64,000 nt of DNA from Mesorhabditis belari. Lineage: Eukaryota > Nematoda > Chromadorea > Rhabditida > Rhabditidae. This document shows, one piece after another, positions 33,401 to 42,971 of the stretch. The stretch spans positions 120,417-184,416 of the forward strand of contig CAUEEP010000420.1 in assembly GCA_958450365.1 (NCBI GenBank), written 5' to 3'. The notes under the pieces are model-generated. The model was not told where the DNA came from, did no database searches, and was given only the letters and a program-made list of their open reading frames with translations. How positions within the stretch are numbered: the stretch's first letter is position 1; each line of letters starts with the position of its first letter. The position numbers and the translations under genes are program-made.

Positions 33401-36400
33401 ATGGTTTTACATCAGAAAAATTTGGAGGACGATTGGACCTGGCATTCTAGATGAATTAATTGCGTCGATGCCTACTCGTATTAAAGAAGTACTTTTGGCA
33501 AAAGGAGGAGCGACTAAATATTGATTAAAGCTTAATTTCGTTTTGTGTGAAAAGACTTTGCACCGCGATTTTCAGGGGTGTTTTGAAAATTATACTTTTT
33601 TCTGTTGTATACCGATATAAGTGTTGTATACCGATAACGTTCGTGTAAATAAATTGTACATATATTTGTGTAACTAAAGCTATTAACGGCTTAAAGAGCG
33701 CCATGAACTTTATCAAAGAAAATTAATGAAATTTTTTAGAAAATTGAATGTGAAAAGACTTTTGCACATGACTGTATTTTAATGACAAAATCAAAAAGAT
33801 AGCGCACAAAATGGTAGTCCTTTTGGTTCTTTTGGTTGGTTCTTATGGGTTATACCCCCACTATAATTATTTCTAGCCAAAATATGGGGAAATGGCTTAA
33901 GCTCAGCACAACTTAGAGATCTCGCTTGGAGATACAACAAATAAGCCCCGCGCTTTCCGACAAGGTCCGATGATTCGATTTGGACCGTTTCTTTCAATGA
34001 AATTATTTTGATGACATAATAAAAAAGATAGGGTACAAAAAGTTAGGTCTACAACGAAAATTTCAGGATTATCCGTTTAGCAGTTTTCTTTATGGGCTCA
34101 TTTTTAAATATTTTTAAAAATCCCAGTTTTCGTTCTCGCGGATTATTTTAAAATCCTAAAAATTGTTTTAAGATGACAAAAAGTAAACGATAAACATTTA
34201 TAATGAGAGAAAATGTGAAAAGACTTTTTGCACATGACTGTAGGTTTCATTGGAAGAAATGATCCAAATCGAATCATCGGACCTTGTCGTTTGAACACTC
34301 GGCTTCTTACTAATGAAAAACCTTCAAAACAAAGCTTTTCAAAGACTTTCAAAAGTCATATGCAAGACAAACGATTGGGCTATCCAATGAAAAAGCGTAT
34401 TTCATTTGGTAGCTTGGGACTTATTCAATTAGAAAATGAATTTGGGCGAAAGACTTGGTACTCAACCTAATAGAATGCAATATTGAGAAAAATGACAGTC
34501 AAACAACTTGGTAAACATTAAAAACTAAAAACGGCTGCTTGGAGGTCAGTTTAAAACTTTAAATTGGAACTCTTGTACAGGATGGCCCAAAATTACCTGG
34601 AATAGGGTGTATGATCTTTGGCAGTAGCTTTTTGCCTGCGTAACAAATGATTTGTAATCGTTTTATATTTTGCTATTAATTCTATGGTTGTTGATTGTTT
34701 TCCGTATGTTTTTTATGTATTGATAAGCAAAATTTTAGAATGATCAAGAAATCGATGCATAGAGAGTCGATCATCAACCTACATCCAAAGGAAATCTCTC
34801 CACTTGATATTTCTCGAAGATTAATGGCTCACTATCGAGCAATTTATTAATAAAGAATCGAGCATACGCGAAAGCTCAACCGAATCAAACAGTTCTCGTT
34901 CTGGGTATTCGAAGTCTGTGACGGTCTTCGCCGGAGTCACTTCGGATGGCAAGACTCCGCTTATCTTCGTCCGCCAAGGAATCAAGGTCGATGCCCAGAA
35001 CCATTTGGAAATATTAAAGAAGGAAGTTTTCCCATGGGCTCAAAATCACTTTGGGAACAAAATTTGGTGCTATCAACAAGATGGAATCCCTGCTCATAAG
35101 GCCCGCGTTGTGCAAAACTGATGCCAACGAAATTTCCTAGATTTCATCGCTTACAATCAGTGGTCACCGTCATCGCGGACTTAAACCCGTTAGATTCTTC
35201 AGTATGGAGTGTTCACGAAGCAAAGCATGTTCCAAGTCTCATTTCAACATCGATTCACCTAAGAAATCCCTTCAGTAAGAAAGCTTGAGATGGAATCGAT
35301 GTCCCCTACTTTTCTGCCATTGTTGGTGCTTTTCCGAAACGGCTCGATGCCTGTGTTGCCGCACATAGAAATCTTTTTGAAAATAAGTGATTGATCTTGT
35401 TAAAATATTGCAAAAGAATACATTGTTATGTTTTTATTTTTGATTCAAGAAGAAGTGATTCTATAAACTTTGGTTGTATCGTTTCGGGTAGTTTTAGGAC
35501 ACCCTGTACAGTTGGTTCTCAATGATAATTTGTATACAGACGAATCTCGTTAGTAAATAATCAACGAGATCAAAAAGAATCGATTTACTAAAAAGATTAT
35601 TTATTAGCGAGGTTCAGAAAGCACTATATTGGATCATTGGGACCTAAAAACCGAAATTCACTTCGCTATTGGGGTTTATTTACTATTAAGTTGCGTTTTA
35701 AAAATGAAGCTCTAAAATAATTAAGTTCTTCGTACTTATACACTGGTCAAAAGACATTTTAATCTATGTCAAAGAACATAAATCATACAAAAGAAATTGG
35801 AACATTACTCATTTATTATCTATTATCTAAGATTTTGCAGTTCAATTGTCCCCATTTGAATCAAGACGTTGGGTGAAATTTCTCCAGATCAAAGCTGTAA
35901 TCGTCGACACAACTATTTTACTTGCCTTGCTTGGTGTTGTATTTTATGGTTGTTATTTTAAGAAAATCTGTATGGGGAGTTACATCGATTGTCAGGTGAG
36001 CTGGTGAAATATTTGAAAGGCTGAGGGTAAGTAGATTTAAAGTAAACTTTTGCTTTTAGATGATTTGAGGTGATTTGAGGTGTTAGGCTAGGTCAAACAT
36101 GTTGAATTTGTGACTGAATTATTGTTACTAAACATAACTCTACCTTAATCTAGGGTGATTTTAATGGTATCGACTCCAGTGATTTCGTTGATGAACAAGT
36201 AGTTTTCGTCTTTCAAAATGGACCCCTCGTTGTCACCGCATATTCTTTTTGTGCTATTATCTTCTTCATTCAAATTGTGACATGCTTATTTTTAAGCTAT
36301 TTGGGTGTTAGTCAAACGATGCGCACACGTCATTTGAAAAATCATAATGAACATTCAAGAAAGACGGTCGAGATGCAGAATTACTTCTTGTTGATCTATT

Positions 36401-37162
36401 TATTACAGGTACATTGATTTTTGTTTCTAGCTGTAGCTATAGCTTTTTTACTGTAGCTTGAATACTATTGGGTGAGCACTTTAAACCCGATTTCAAAACA
36501 CTAATTTATCGATTCAGTTTAATAAGCCCTAACAAGGGATTGTTGTTTATTTATCACCGAGTTTCGAAGTGGAACCTAAAAAATGTTTCGCTGATTCCGA
36601 ATATCTAAGTCGTTTTTGTGTAATGGATTCAAATTTTCGACTTAAATCCGTTTGAACTTGTGGCATATGTCGTTGACCACCACATCCAGTTGAAATCCAT
36701 TGATCCAGTTAACATTTCCTTGTGAATAGCTTTTAACTTTACTCTAAAGTGTTCAATTAAATCGGTAAGCTAATTAAATTGTAAAATCAGACCTATCTAC
36801 ACAATAATATTCAAATTATGATTTGTAATTTTAGATGTTCAACACATCCTTCACCTTTTTATTACCGTGCTTTATGCTGATCTTGGCAATGCTTAACATA
36901 AGTATTCTACCAGAGTTTGGTAAACAGTTTAGTAATATCAACAATCCCCTTTCTTTCAGTCAGTTCGTCTTTTGTCCTATTCATGTATTTTCACTCGGCT
37001 TTCAACTCGTTGATCCTCATATTTTCCACGAGAACCTACAGACAAGTGCTTTATGGATGGTGGTTGAAAGTGTATTCGCTTATTTCAAGAAAAGCAACCA
37101 GTGAGTGTTTCCTGTCCCTACTTTTTCCCACTATTCTGTCTTTAATTTGCCTAGATACTTGA
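30442..37162 (+). CDS. Str/Srh-superfamily 7TM chemoreceptor, copy C
   Basis: Exons 30442-30500, 30538-30637, 30812-31038, 31420-31436 (17 nt), 35841-35995, 36154-36408, 36835-36919, 36960-37162 join in frame to 366 aa. Same seven-TM layout as copy A: VVTTLLFFFAMYF, DLTAALSQPIFMPP, AIIFFIQIVTCLFL, NYFLLIYLLQ, SLILIFSTRTYRQVL. The C-terminal tail is six residues longer. Splice sites are all canonical. Intron 3 holds a 292-bp palindromic MITE and intron 4 (4.4 kb) a nest of transposons, so the gene can be intact only if these are spliced out. Expression is untested. Confidence 0.82.
31117..31408. mobile_element. 292-bp palindromic Tc1-type MITE in receptor C intron 3
   Basis: Ends CAGTGCGTAACAAAATGATA with exact inverted partner, TA at 31115-31116 and 31409-31410. 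GGGGCG/CGCCCC arms continue inward. Units A and B lack it (uninterrupted CCACATATACTTAC). It stops six bases short of the TTGCAG acceptor's tract, adjoining the microexon. Confidence 0.93.
31570..31642. repeat. 19-bp tandem repeat, four copies
   Basis: Unit GCTTAGTTAGCACTTGAAG, about four copies, directly before a tRNA-like sequence. Confidence 0.85.
31648..31712 (+). ncRNA. tRNA-like sequence (SINE head or tRNA pseudogene)
   Basis: Pol III box A-like GTGGGGTAGTGGTCGTGC and box B-like GGGTTCAAGTCT with a tRNA-Val-like middle (TTCATTTACAAAG). The stems do not close properly, so a functional tRNA is unlikely; a tRNA-derived SINE promoter is more likely. Confidence 0.45.
32390..33774 (+). mobile_element. 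Tc1-like transposon with about 245-bp TIRs
   Basis: 1385 bp; ends CAGTCATGTGCAAAAGTC with inverted partner; TIRs extend to about 32636 and 33526; TA at 32388-32389 and 33775-33776. One transposase gene, plus strand. Confidence 0.92.
32665..33524 (+). pseudogene. Tc1 transposase (DD34E type), lightly damaged
   Basis: First part 32665 to about 33010: HRRLLQAALYARKP and VIFVDETKVDIF (first Asp), then a putative short intron (GTAAGG 33011 ... TTTAG 33055) before GAMCKSSTGPLV. The second Asp is in LYQDNSPVHKS, and the Glu in FSPDLNVIENLWAYLK (33307 on). A frame change is needed between KSKLL and GINHVSLIEAPPF near 33225-33265, so the gene is probably frameshifted there. It ends GGATKY, a typical Tc1 C-terminus. 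The N-terminal DNA-binding region is short; the true start is unclear. Confidence 0.8.
34288..34470. mobile_element. mariner-type MITE half (unit C)
   Basis: Counterpart of 18500-18690. Confidence 0.6.
34578..35506 (+). mobile_element. IS630-Tc1-mariner element with transposase fragment (unit C)
   Basis: Counterpart of 18798-19753 with the same ends. The frame 34918-35121 encodes FAGVTSDGKTPLIFVRQG and QQDGIPAHKARVVQN. Shared by B and C, so it was present before the block duplication. Confidence 0.78.
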
Positions 37163-37501
37163 GTTAACATAAAATTGCTTCAATAGATGTCTTCATGAGT
37201 ACATTTAGACTCCTATTATTCCACTATCTCTAGTTTGCATTATAGATGAAAATAAGCATTTGTGTAAATCAGAGTGATAACTGTATCAATTCAGCTTCAC
37301 GCTAAATGCAAGCGATAGGAGATAGCGGAGTTATGAAAAAGCCAGAATTTCATCGCTGCAAAGCTATTGTGTCCACCAAAAAACTGTTCCAAGATCATAA
37401 ATTTAAAATAAGCCATCAATTTAGCAAACTGGCAATCGATTAATAGGGTTTTCGTTGAGTCGACAAGCACGAATGGCCATCGAACGACGAGATCATAAAA
37501 C

Positions 37502-37630
37502 ATGAAGAAACTTGTTAAAACTTTATGTGGAACTAAAGTGAAATACTTCACAATTCGTTCGACAGATGGAGAGGTTCTCTGTTCTTACAAAACACTTCAA
37601 TATAATGACATTGTCCTCGTCAATGATTGA
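37502..37630 (+). CDS. Conserved 42-aa frame downstream of receptor C
   Basis: Same predicted protein as 23304-23432; AATAAA follows near 37707. See that entry for alternatives. Confidence 0.35.
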   Translation: MKKLVKTLCGTKVKYFTIRSTDGEVLCSYKTLQYNDIVLVND

Positions 37631-38447
37631 GATTAGGTGAAAGGGTCGGAGATGGGCCAAGAGTTGGGAACTAATTGAAACATTGATGTATGGCATTTGT
37701 TATGAGAATAAAAGCTTAACAAAAGCGATTACTTAAACGAAATGACCTAAAAAATAGCATTAAACTTGACAATAACTAATCAGAATGTTAAGTGAACATT
37801 GATTTTGTTTTGACAAACCCAGTACGAAACCCAGTACGAACACCCATTGAACAAATTAATAATAAAAAAACCTATATAACGTCACTTTTTACTTAAATTA
37901 CGCATCATTTTGTTTTTTAAATGACGTCTTTAAATTTCCCAATCTTGTACGCCATACGCCCACGAGCTCAAGGAAATCTGGTGCTCCGTATGCTCATTTA
38001 AATTCTGATTTTTGATATCCAAGTTCGACTCTAAAGTTCATAGAAGAAGGACAATCTAATAACACCTGGCTACCGGTAAATTTTCTTTAAATTTGCTCCC
38101 TTTTTTCCACTTCTTCCATCTTCAATCAAAATCGGTTTTCACCTTTGCTCAATCTTTTGAATCAAGCATTCATACGATTTTCAAGTTTTTCAAAGTAGAT
38201 TTGATCTATTTTACAGTAATCTTACAATCTGGTTCGTAATTTGTGCTCAAACATGTTGAAAATCTTCATTTTATTCAATCACTTAAGGAAAATAAGGAAA
38301 ACAAGTGCGCCAGGGGTTCGTGTTTGTTCAAGCACAAAGTACGACGAGAACATGGAACTACTCTACCCTTTTTCATTACTATTCACTCAGCTTTTTTCTA
38401 ATAATTCAAATGTTTACTTTCAGAAGCTCTAAAATCAGTCTCAAAAA

Positions 38448-38784
38448 ATGAAAGCCCTGCAAATGATTCTCATCGTTGTTTTATTTTTCGCTCTCATTGC
38501 TCAAAGGTGAGTCAAATGATCAAATTTTTAACTCAAAATTCTGTAGGAAAAGAAAGTGAAAGGATAGAGAGATTAAGAAAGGAATTTGTATGGTTTAGGA
38601 TTGTTTCAGTGAATCCACTCCATTGGTGTCTCGACGAATGAAACGACGTTTGATAATGCGACAACCAATGATGGATATCCCCTTTGAGGATGTTCTCGAT
38701 ATACACAATTTGGGAGCAAGCAAGAGAAAACTATGGTATTCAGCTGATTATCTTTACAATTCTTTAATAGAAACAAAGAAGTAG
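38448..38784 (+). CDS. Small secreted peptide precursor, copy C
   Basis: Exons 38448-38506 and 38610-38784; 77 aa. The signal peptide and SRRMKRR cluster are unchanged. Differs from A/B at DIHNLG (for DIYNLG) and KLWYSADYL (for KLRYSADYL), among few changes. It is thus more diverged than A is from B, in line with the inferred history, yet has no lesion. Preceded by a TTTACTTTCAG acceptor. Confidence 0.8.
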
Positions 38785-38903
38785 TCTGTCTTTGAACTGA
38801 TCTGATTGATCTAAGAAAACCCCCGAGGCTTGTCAGAAGCCAAATCAGACCTGATCTGACCTGACTGGCTTACAGACTTGGTTTAAATCCTCCTAATAGA
38901 GAT

Positions 38904-39124
38904 ACCGTATTTTCTCTAATAGTAGCACACCGTGAGCGTTGCCTAAATTGCTCGAAATCTCGAGAACCGCTTATCAGAACCTATCGATGTGGGGTCGGAA
39001 AATGTAGCTGACGATGAGATCTTGCGGGGGATTAGAGTGTTGAGTTTCTGCCAAAGCTTGGAAATCCGTAAAATTGTCACCAACTCGGCTCGTTGGGCTG
39101 TACCACTATTAGAGAAAATACGGT
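38904..39124. mobile_element. MITE with ACCGTATTTTCTCTAATAGT ends (unit C, first copy)
   Basis: Here the ends are better conserved than in A and B: ACCGTATTTTCTCTAATAGT and ACTATTAGAGAAAATACGGT. Confidence 0.8.
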
Positions 39125-39465
39125 AATCGAACGAAATGCTTAATCGGCCTATAACCAACATATACAGGCCTATAACCCACCGATAAAGTAGAACTCTCGC
39201 CCATTGTACTCTGGGAATCTCTGGTAGAAAGAATTGATGGCTATTACGACATCAACTGCTGTCTATACAAGAATACATGAGTTATTTCTAAGTCAGTCAT
39301 TTTTCTTTACAATTACCTTATTATCATTCCAAACTTGATCATCAAAAACATTATTGGCACGGTAGGAGAAGCCGACGTCTCGGGGTGATTCGATCCAGAG
39401 AATGTTGGCGAAATGAAGCGTTTATTATTGGGGAAAGTTAAATTTAGCAGTTAATATTTATTATA
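39125..39465. other. Intergenic, nothing recognised
   Basis: No frame or repeat family identified. Confidence 0.5.
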
Positions 39466-39983
39466 TTAGGTTGATGCATAAGTCTTTTCGTTCCTTTTCG
39501 TCTGCCGTTTCAAACCAACAAATGCACCAATTAAACTACGGTTGATTTCATTAGAAAAACCAATTATTTTTCTGCAAAATAACATTAAAACGGGTTTAAA
39601 AATATTTTATGCCTGGATTTTCTTGAGAGTATGAAGTCGGGTAGTCAAAAAGGGCTAACTCGATGATGCGGTTTAGACACCTTAGCTAAAGAAAACCTAT
39701 CTTCGTGTCAATAGATAAAAGATAGAGAAAAAAAGTTTGATATTTCGCCCAAATTTCAGAGAAATTCATTCAGCCAATTTTTCCGTAGAGTTTTTATAGA
39801 TTTTTACGAAAAAGGCGTTTTTCACTCTCGAATTTGCTTGAAAGTGAACCGAAATTGATTTAAAAAGATGGAAATTGAACAAAAAAACACTTTTTTTATA
39901 GAGCAAACTATAGATTAATTGGTGAATTTGTTACTTTTTAACAGAAGTACGAAAAAAACGAAAAGACTTATGCATCAACCTAA
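39466..39983. mobile_element. 518-bp mariner-type MITE (TTAGGTTGATGCATAAGTC ends)
   Basis: Ends TTAGGTTGATGCATAAGTCT with inverted partner, TA at 39464-39465 and 39984-39985. No transposase frame. Confidence 0.92.
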
Positions 39984-40244
39984 TATATTGTATCCAGATT
40001 CAATTCATTGATATTCAAGGCACATCAGAAATTGAGGTTACCCTATTTTCTCTAATAGTAGCGCACCGTGAGCGTCGCCTAAATTGCTCGAAATCTCGAC
40101 AACCGCTTATCAGAACCTATCGATGTGGGGTCGGAAAATGTAGCTGACGATGAGATCTAGTGGGGGATTAGAGTGTTGAGTTTCTGCCAAAGCTTGGAAA
40201 CCCGTAAAATTGTCACCAACTCGGCTCGCCGGGGTGCACTACTA

Positions 40245-41807
40245 CACTCTGTCAAAAAATTATAGACGCACCCTGTTTTTTGCTAGTTTAAAGCCGGATA
40301 TAAGTGCTAGTTCAGTGAAAAGTATTTTTTAGTTTCTTTAATGTAAAAAAACCCATGCAAAATTTCAAGTCATTTCACTCATTCAAAGTATTTTATCGCA
40401 CAAAAAACGTTTTATCAGCTGTCAAAAAATTATAGACGCACTTTTATTTGACTATTTATTCTATCGATAATTGTTAGTTTTTTCTCATTTTTTTTGCTTA
40501 TTAGTTATGTTTATAAATGTTATTTCATTTTCAGATATGCCACTTGGAAAACAACTGGATGTGGTGGAAAAAACGCGTACCGATGTGCTCCACACGCTTG
40601 GTCACTCAAACAGGGACATTGCTCGTCACATCGGACGTTCTGAGAAGTGTATTCGCACGTATCTCAAGACCAGAGTGACTCCTAAGAAGAAAGAAATACG
40701 GAGCTGGAAGAGAAACTGACCGATGAAGATGAACGCGCAATTACGAGACATCTTTCCAACACGACCACATCACTCGAAGAGGTTCGCAAGGAGATGAAGC
40801 TTCCGGTCACTCGCCAAACTGTGACAACGTTGTCAAAGGATCTACAATATTCAAATACAAACTCATGAAGCAAGCTCCACGACTTACAAAGGATCATAAA
40901 GCCGCCCGTATCAATTTCGCTCAAAAGAACTAGAAGACCAAATGGGAGGGAGTTGGTTTACTAGTATCTCTTATATATTTTATGTTTAGATCATTTGGAG
41001 TGACGAAAAGAAGTACAACCTTGATGGTGCTGATGGTTTTCGAGGATATTGGAAGGATTCACGAAAGCCGGGCATGGTCTTCAGCACGAGGGACTTTGGA
41101 GGTGGATCTTGTATGGTATGGGGAGCCTTTCGAGACGGTGAACTGGTCGGCTTAGAGTTTATTTCGACCCGGATGACGCTTGACTATCAACAAGTGTTGG
41201 ACAAACATCTAGCCGTCTATCTGAACAACAATCCGGGCAATAACTTTACTTTTCTGCACGATAACGCGAGTATTCATGCAAGTTGCTCCACAAGAGATTG
41301 ACTGACAGCGCACAAGATCGGCACTGTCGCTTGGCCCGCTTGCAGCCCAGACTTGAACTCGATTGAGAATGTGTGGGGGACACTCGTTCGAGATGTCTAG
41401 AAGGGAAACAAGCAATATTCGAGCGTGAATGAACTCAAGAAAGCCATTCAAGTAGCCTGGAATCGGCTTCAGCCAACAGCGCTCCATGACCTTATCTCTT
41501 CGATGCCGAGACGTCTTTTTGAAGTTGGACTAAAGCAAGGAGGTGCCACACATTATTTGGTTTGTGTTGTTATTTTTATTTCTGTTAACTTTTTCTTGAT
41601 AAAATAAAAGTGCGTCTATAATTTTTTGACAGCTGATAAAACGTTTTTTGTACGATAAAATACTTTGAATGAGTGAAATGACTTGAAATTTTGCATGGGT
41701 TTTTTTTACATTAAAGAAACTAAAAAATACTTTTCACTGGACTGGCACTTATATCCGGCTCTAAACTAGCAAAAAACAGGGTGCGTCTATAATTTTTTGA
41801 CAGAGTG
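40245..41807 (+). mobile_element. Tc3-like transposon
   Basis: 1563 bp; ends CACTCTGTCAAAAAATTATA with inverted partner; TIRs of about 200 bp (CGCACCCTGTTTTTTGCTAG; an inner TCAGCTGATAAAACG block); TA at 40243-40244 and 41808-41809. The uninterrupted target sequence is seen in unit B (24905-24925). Confidence 0.93.
40536..41607 (+). pseudogene. Tc3-type transposase, inactive
   Basis: Starts MPLGKQLDVVEKTRTDV. HTH part HSNRDIARHIGRSEKCIRTY; catalytic part IWSDEKKYNLDG (41000), FGGGSCMVWGAF, FLHDNASIHASCSTRD, then TGA, then [16 protein letters not shown], another TAG, and MPRRLFEVGLKQGGATHY. The order and words match C. elegans Tc3A closely. Frameshift near 40690 and two stops make it inactive. 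Confidence 0.88.
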
Positions 41808-41989
41808 TATTAGAGAAAAAAAACAGTAATTAAAATAATCTCTATCACAATCGTATGAAAAACATTTCAGGCACTCACACAAAGCGCAACTTCTTCCCAA
41901 TCTCGGCTATCTACGAGCTCTGGTAGTCCCCAACCACCCCTTCCCCATTCGCAAAGTAGTACCCTAATCTATAAATATCATTATATTGA

Positions 41990-42745
41990 ATAAGCTTCAA
42001 GATGTTTTCTTTTCAATTTTGACATTTTTTGGTTTTCTTTCTTGGGTTTCTTGATCGATCTCAAGCCTTTTCAAATCTCATTAGCATTCGTTTTCGGTTA
42101 ATATTTTTTTCGGTTTTCAAATCTGTGCTAACATCTGGTTTTTGTTCTTTTAGGGCTATAAAATAAATCTTTATGGGGTATTGGAAGCTTTAAAAAGTTT
42201 AACGAATTGTGTTTTCTCTTGTGGCCTGAAATGGTCTAAAATGAAGCTTTTTCGAAAAGTAGAAGCTCTAGAACAAACAGACGAACAAACAAAAAGGGTT
42301 CTTTTATGTTAGTTTCATATAACTTTAATTGGTGGTATTTTCTAACGGAAAACCCGGGCATGGCCATTACCAGAAACACAGAAAATAAACATTTGTGAAC
42401 CCTCAACTTAAAAGTCACTCAAGACTTCAATAATCAGTTCAATTCAAAATCCTTTGCACTATTTTGTAGAGGAGATTCAGGGCTTTAGAACAGTATACAA
42501 CACGGATCGGCTGAGGCTTGCAATCCTTTTATTTTTGGAATGATATGTGAGCGCTGGTTTCATTGCCCACCACCCTAATATGAGATTGGCAACTTGAAAG
42601 TCGGTATAGTTATTCATTTGACTTTTTAGAAATAATTAGTGCACCAATTAATCTACCGTTTTGACCAATAAAAAGGCCTATTTGACAGATTTAGAAAAGC
42701 TTTGGTTTTTGGAGGTTTCGAGGGGGCAAGAAGTTGAGGAACGAA
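41990..42745. repeat. Dispersed repeat (unit C counterpart of 25085-25850)
   Basis: Ends the similarity of unit C with the array. The Ginger target region GCACTTTCTT is present here (42778) without the element. Confidence 0.7.
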
Positions 42746-42927
42746 AAAAAGATGAACACTCGATGAAGTGATTTGTGCACTTTCTTCCACATGAACCTAT
42801 TTTGGTGTAAATAGAAAAAAGGTAGAGCATAAAAAGTTAGGTGTATAGCCAAATTTTCAGCTAAAACTAATCAATTATTTATGTTATCGTTCTATTTGAA
42901 GAATTTAAACTTTAGTACAGATGAATC

Positions 42928-42933
42928 TTTATT
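42928..42933 (-). terminator. Polyadenylation signal AATAAA of the C6 gene
   Basis: AATAAA on the minus strand about 40 bp after the stop codon at 42972. Confidence 0.6.
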
Positions 42934-42971
42934 ACAAATATTCATAGTATAAGTTACAATGGATATAAATA

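Larger units (their letters stand above)
31965..34242. repeat. 2.3-kb palindrome with a Tc1-like element on its axis
   Basis: Arms of about 425 bp (31965-32389 and 33777-34205) are near-perfect inverted copies, with blocks such as GTAGACCTAACTTTTTGTAC and CTCTAAGTTGTGCTGAGC in both. The axis is the TA into which the Tc1-like element 32390-33774 has inserted. The outer right edge (34206-34240) repeats the element's own end (ACTTTTTGCACATGACTG), but no partner is visible on the left. Part of the arm sequence is native to the locus in unit B (18400-18507). Confidence 0.8.
40039..41830. mobile_element. MITE with ACCCTATTTTCTCTAATAGT ends, split by a Tc3-like element
   Basis: Second copy of the 220-bp MITE in unit C. 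Its right end (ATTAGAGAAAAAAAACAGT) resumes at 41808 after the Tc3-like insertion. Confidence 0.8.
3290..42745 (+). repeat. Tandem segmental array of three receptor+peptide units (A, B, C)
   Basis: Three collinear units begin at about 3290, 16579 and 30171. Each has a chemoreceptor gene, a short conserved 3' frame with AATAAA, and a secreted-peptide gene. Units A and B also carry a Ginger-like element and a pogo remnant; unit C does not. Receptor B and its downstream 900 bp resemble C, whereas peptide B and everything through the pogo element resemble A. The B unit is therefore a recombinant whose switch point lies near 23.81-23.85 kb. Individual transposons inserted after the duplications. 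Confidence 0.9.
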
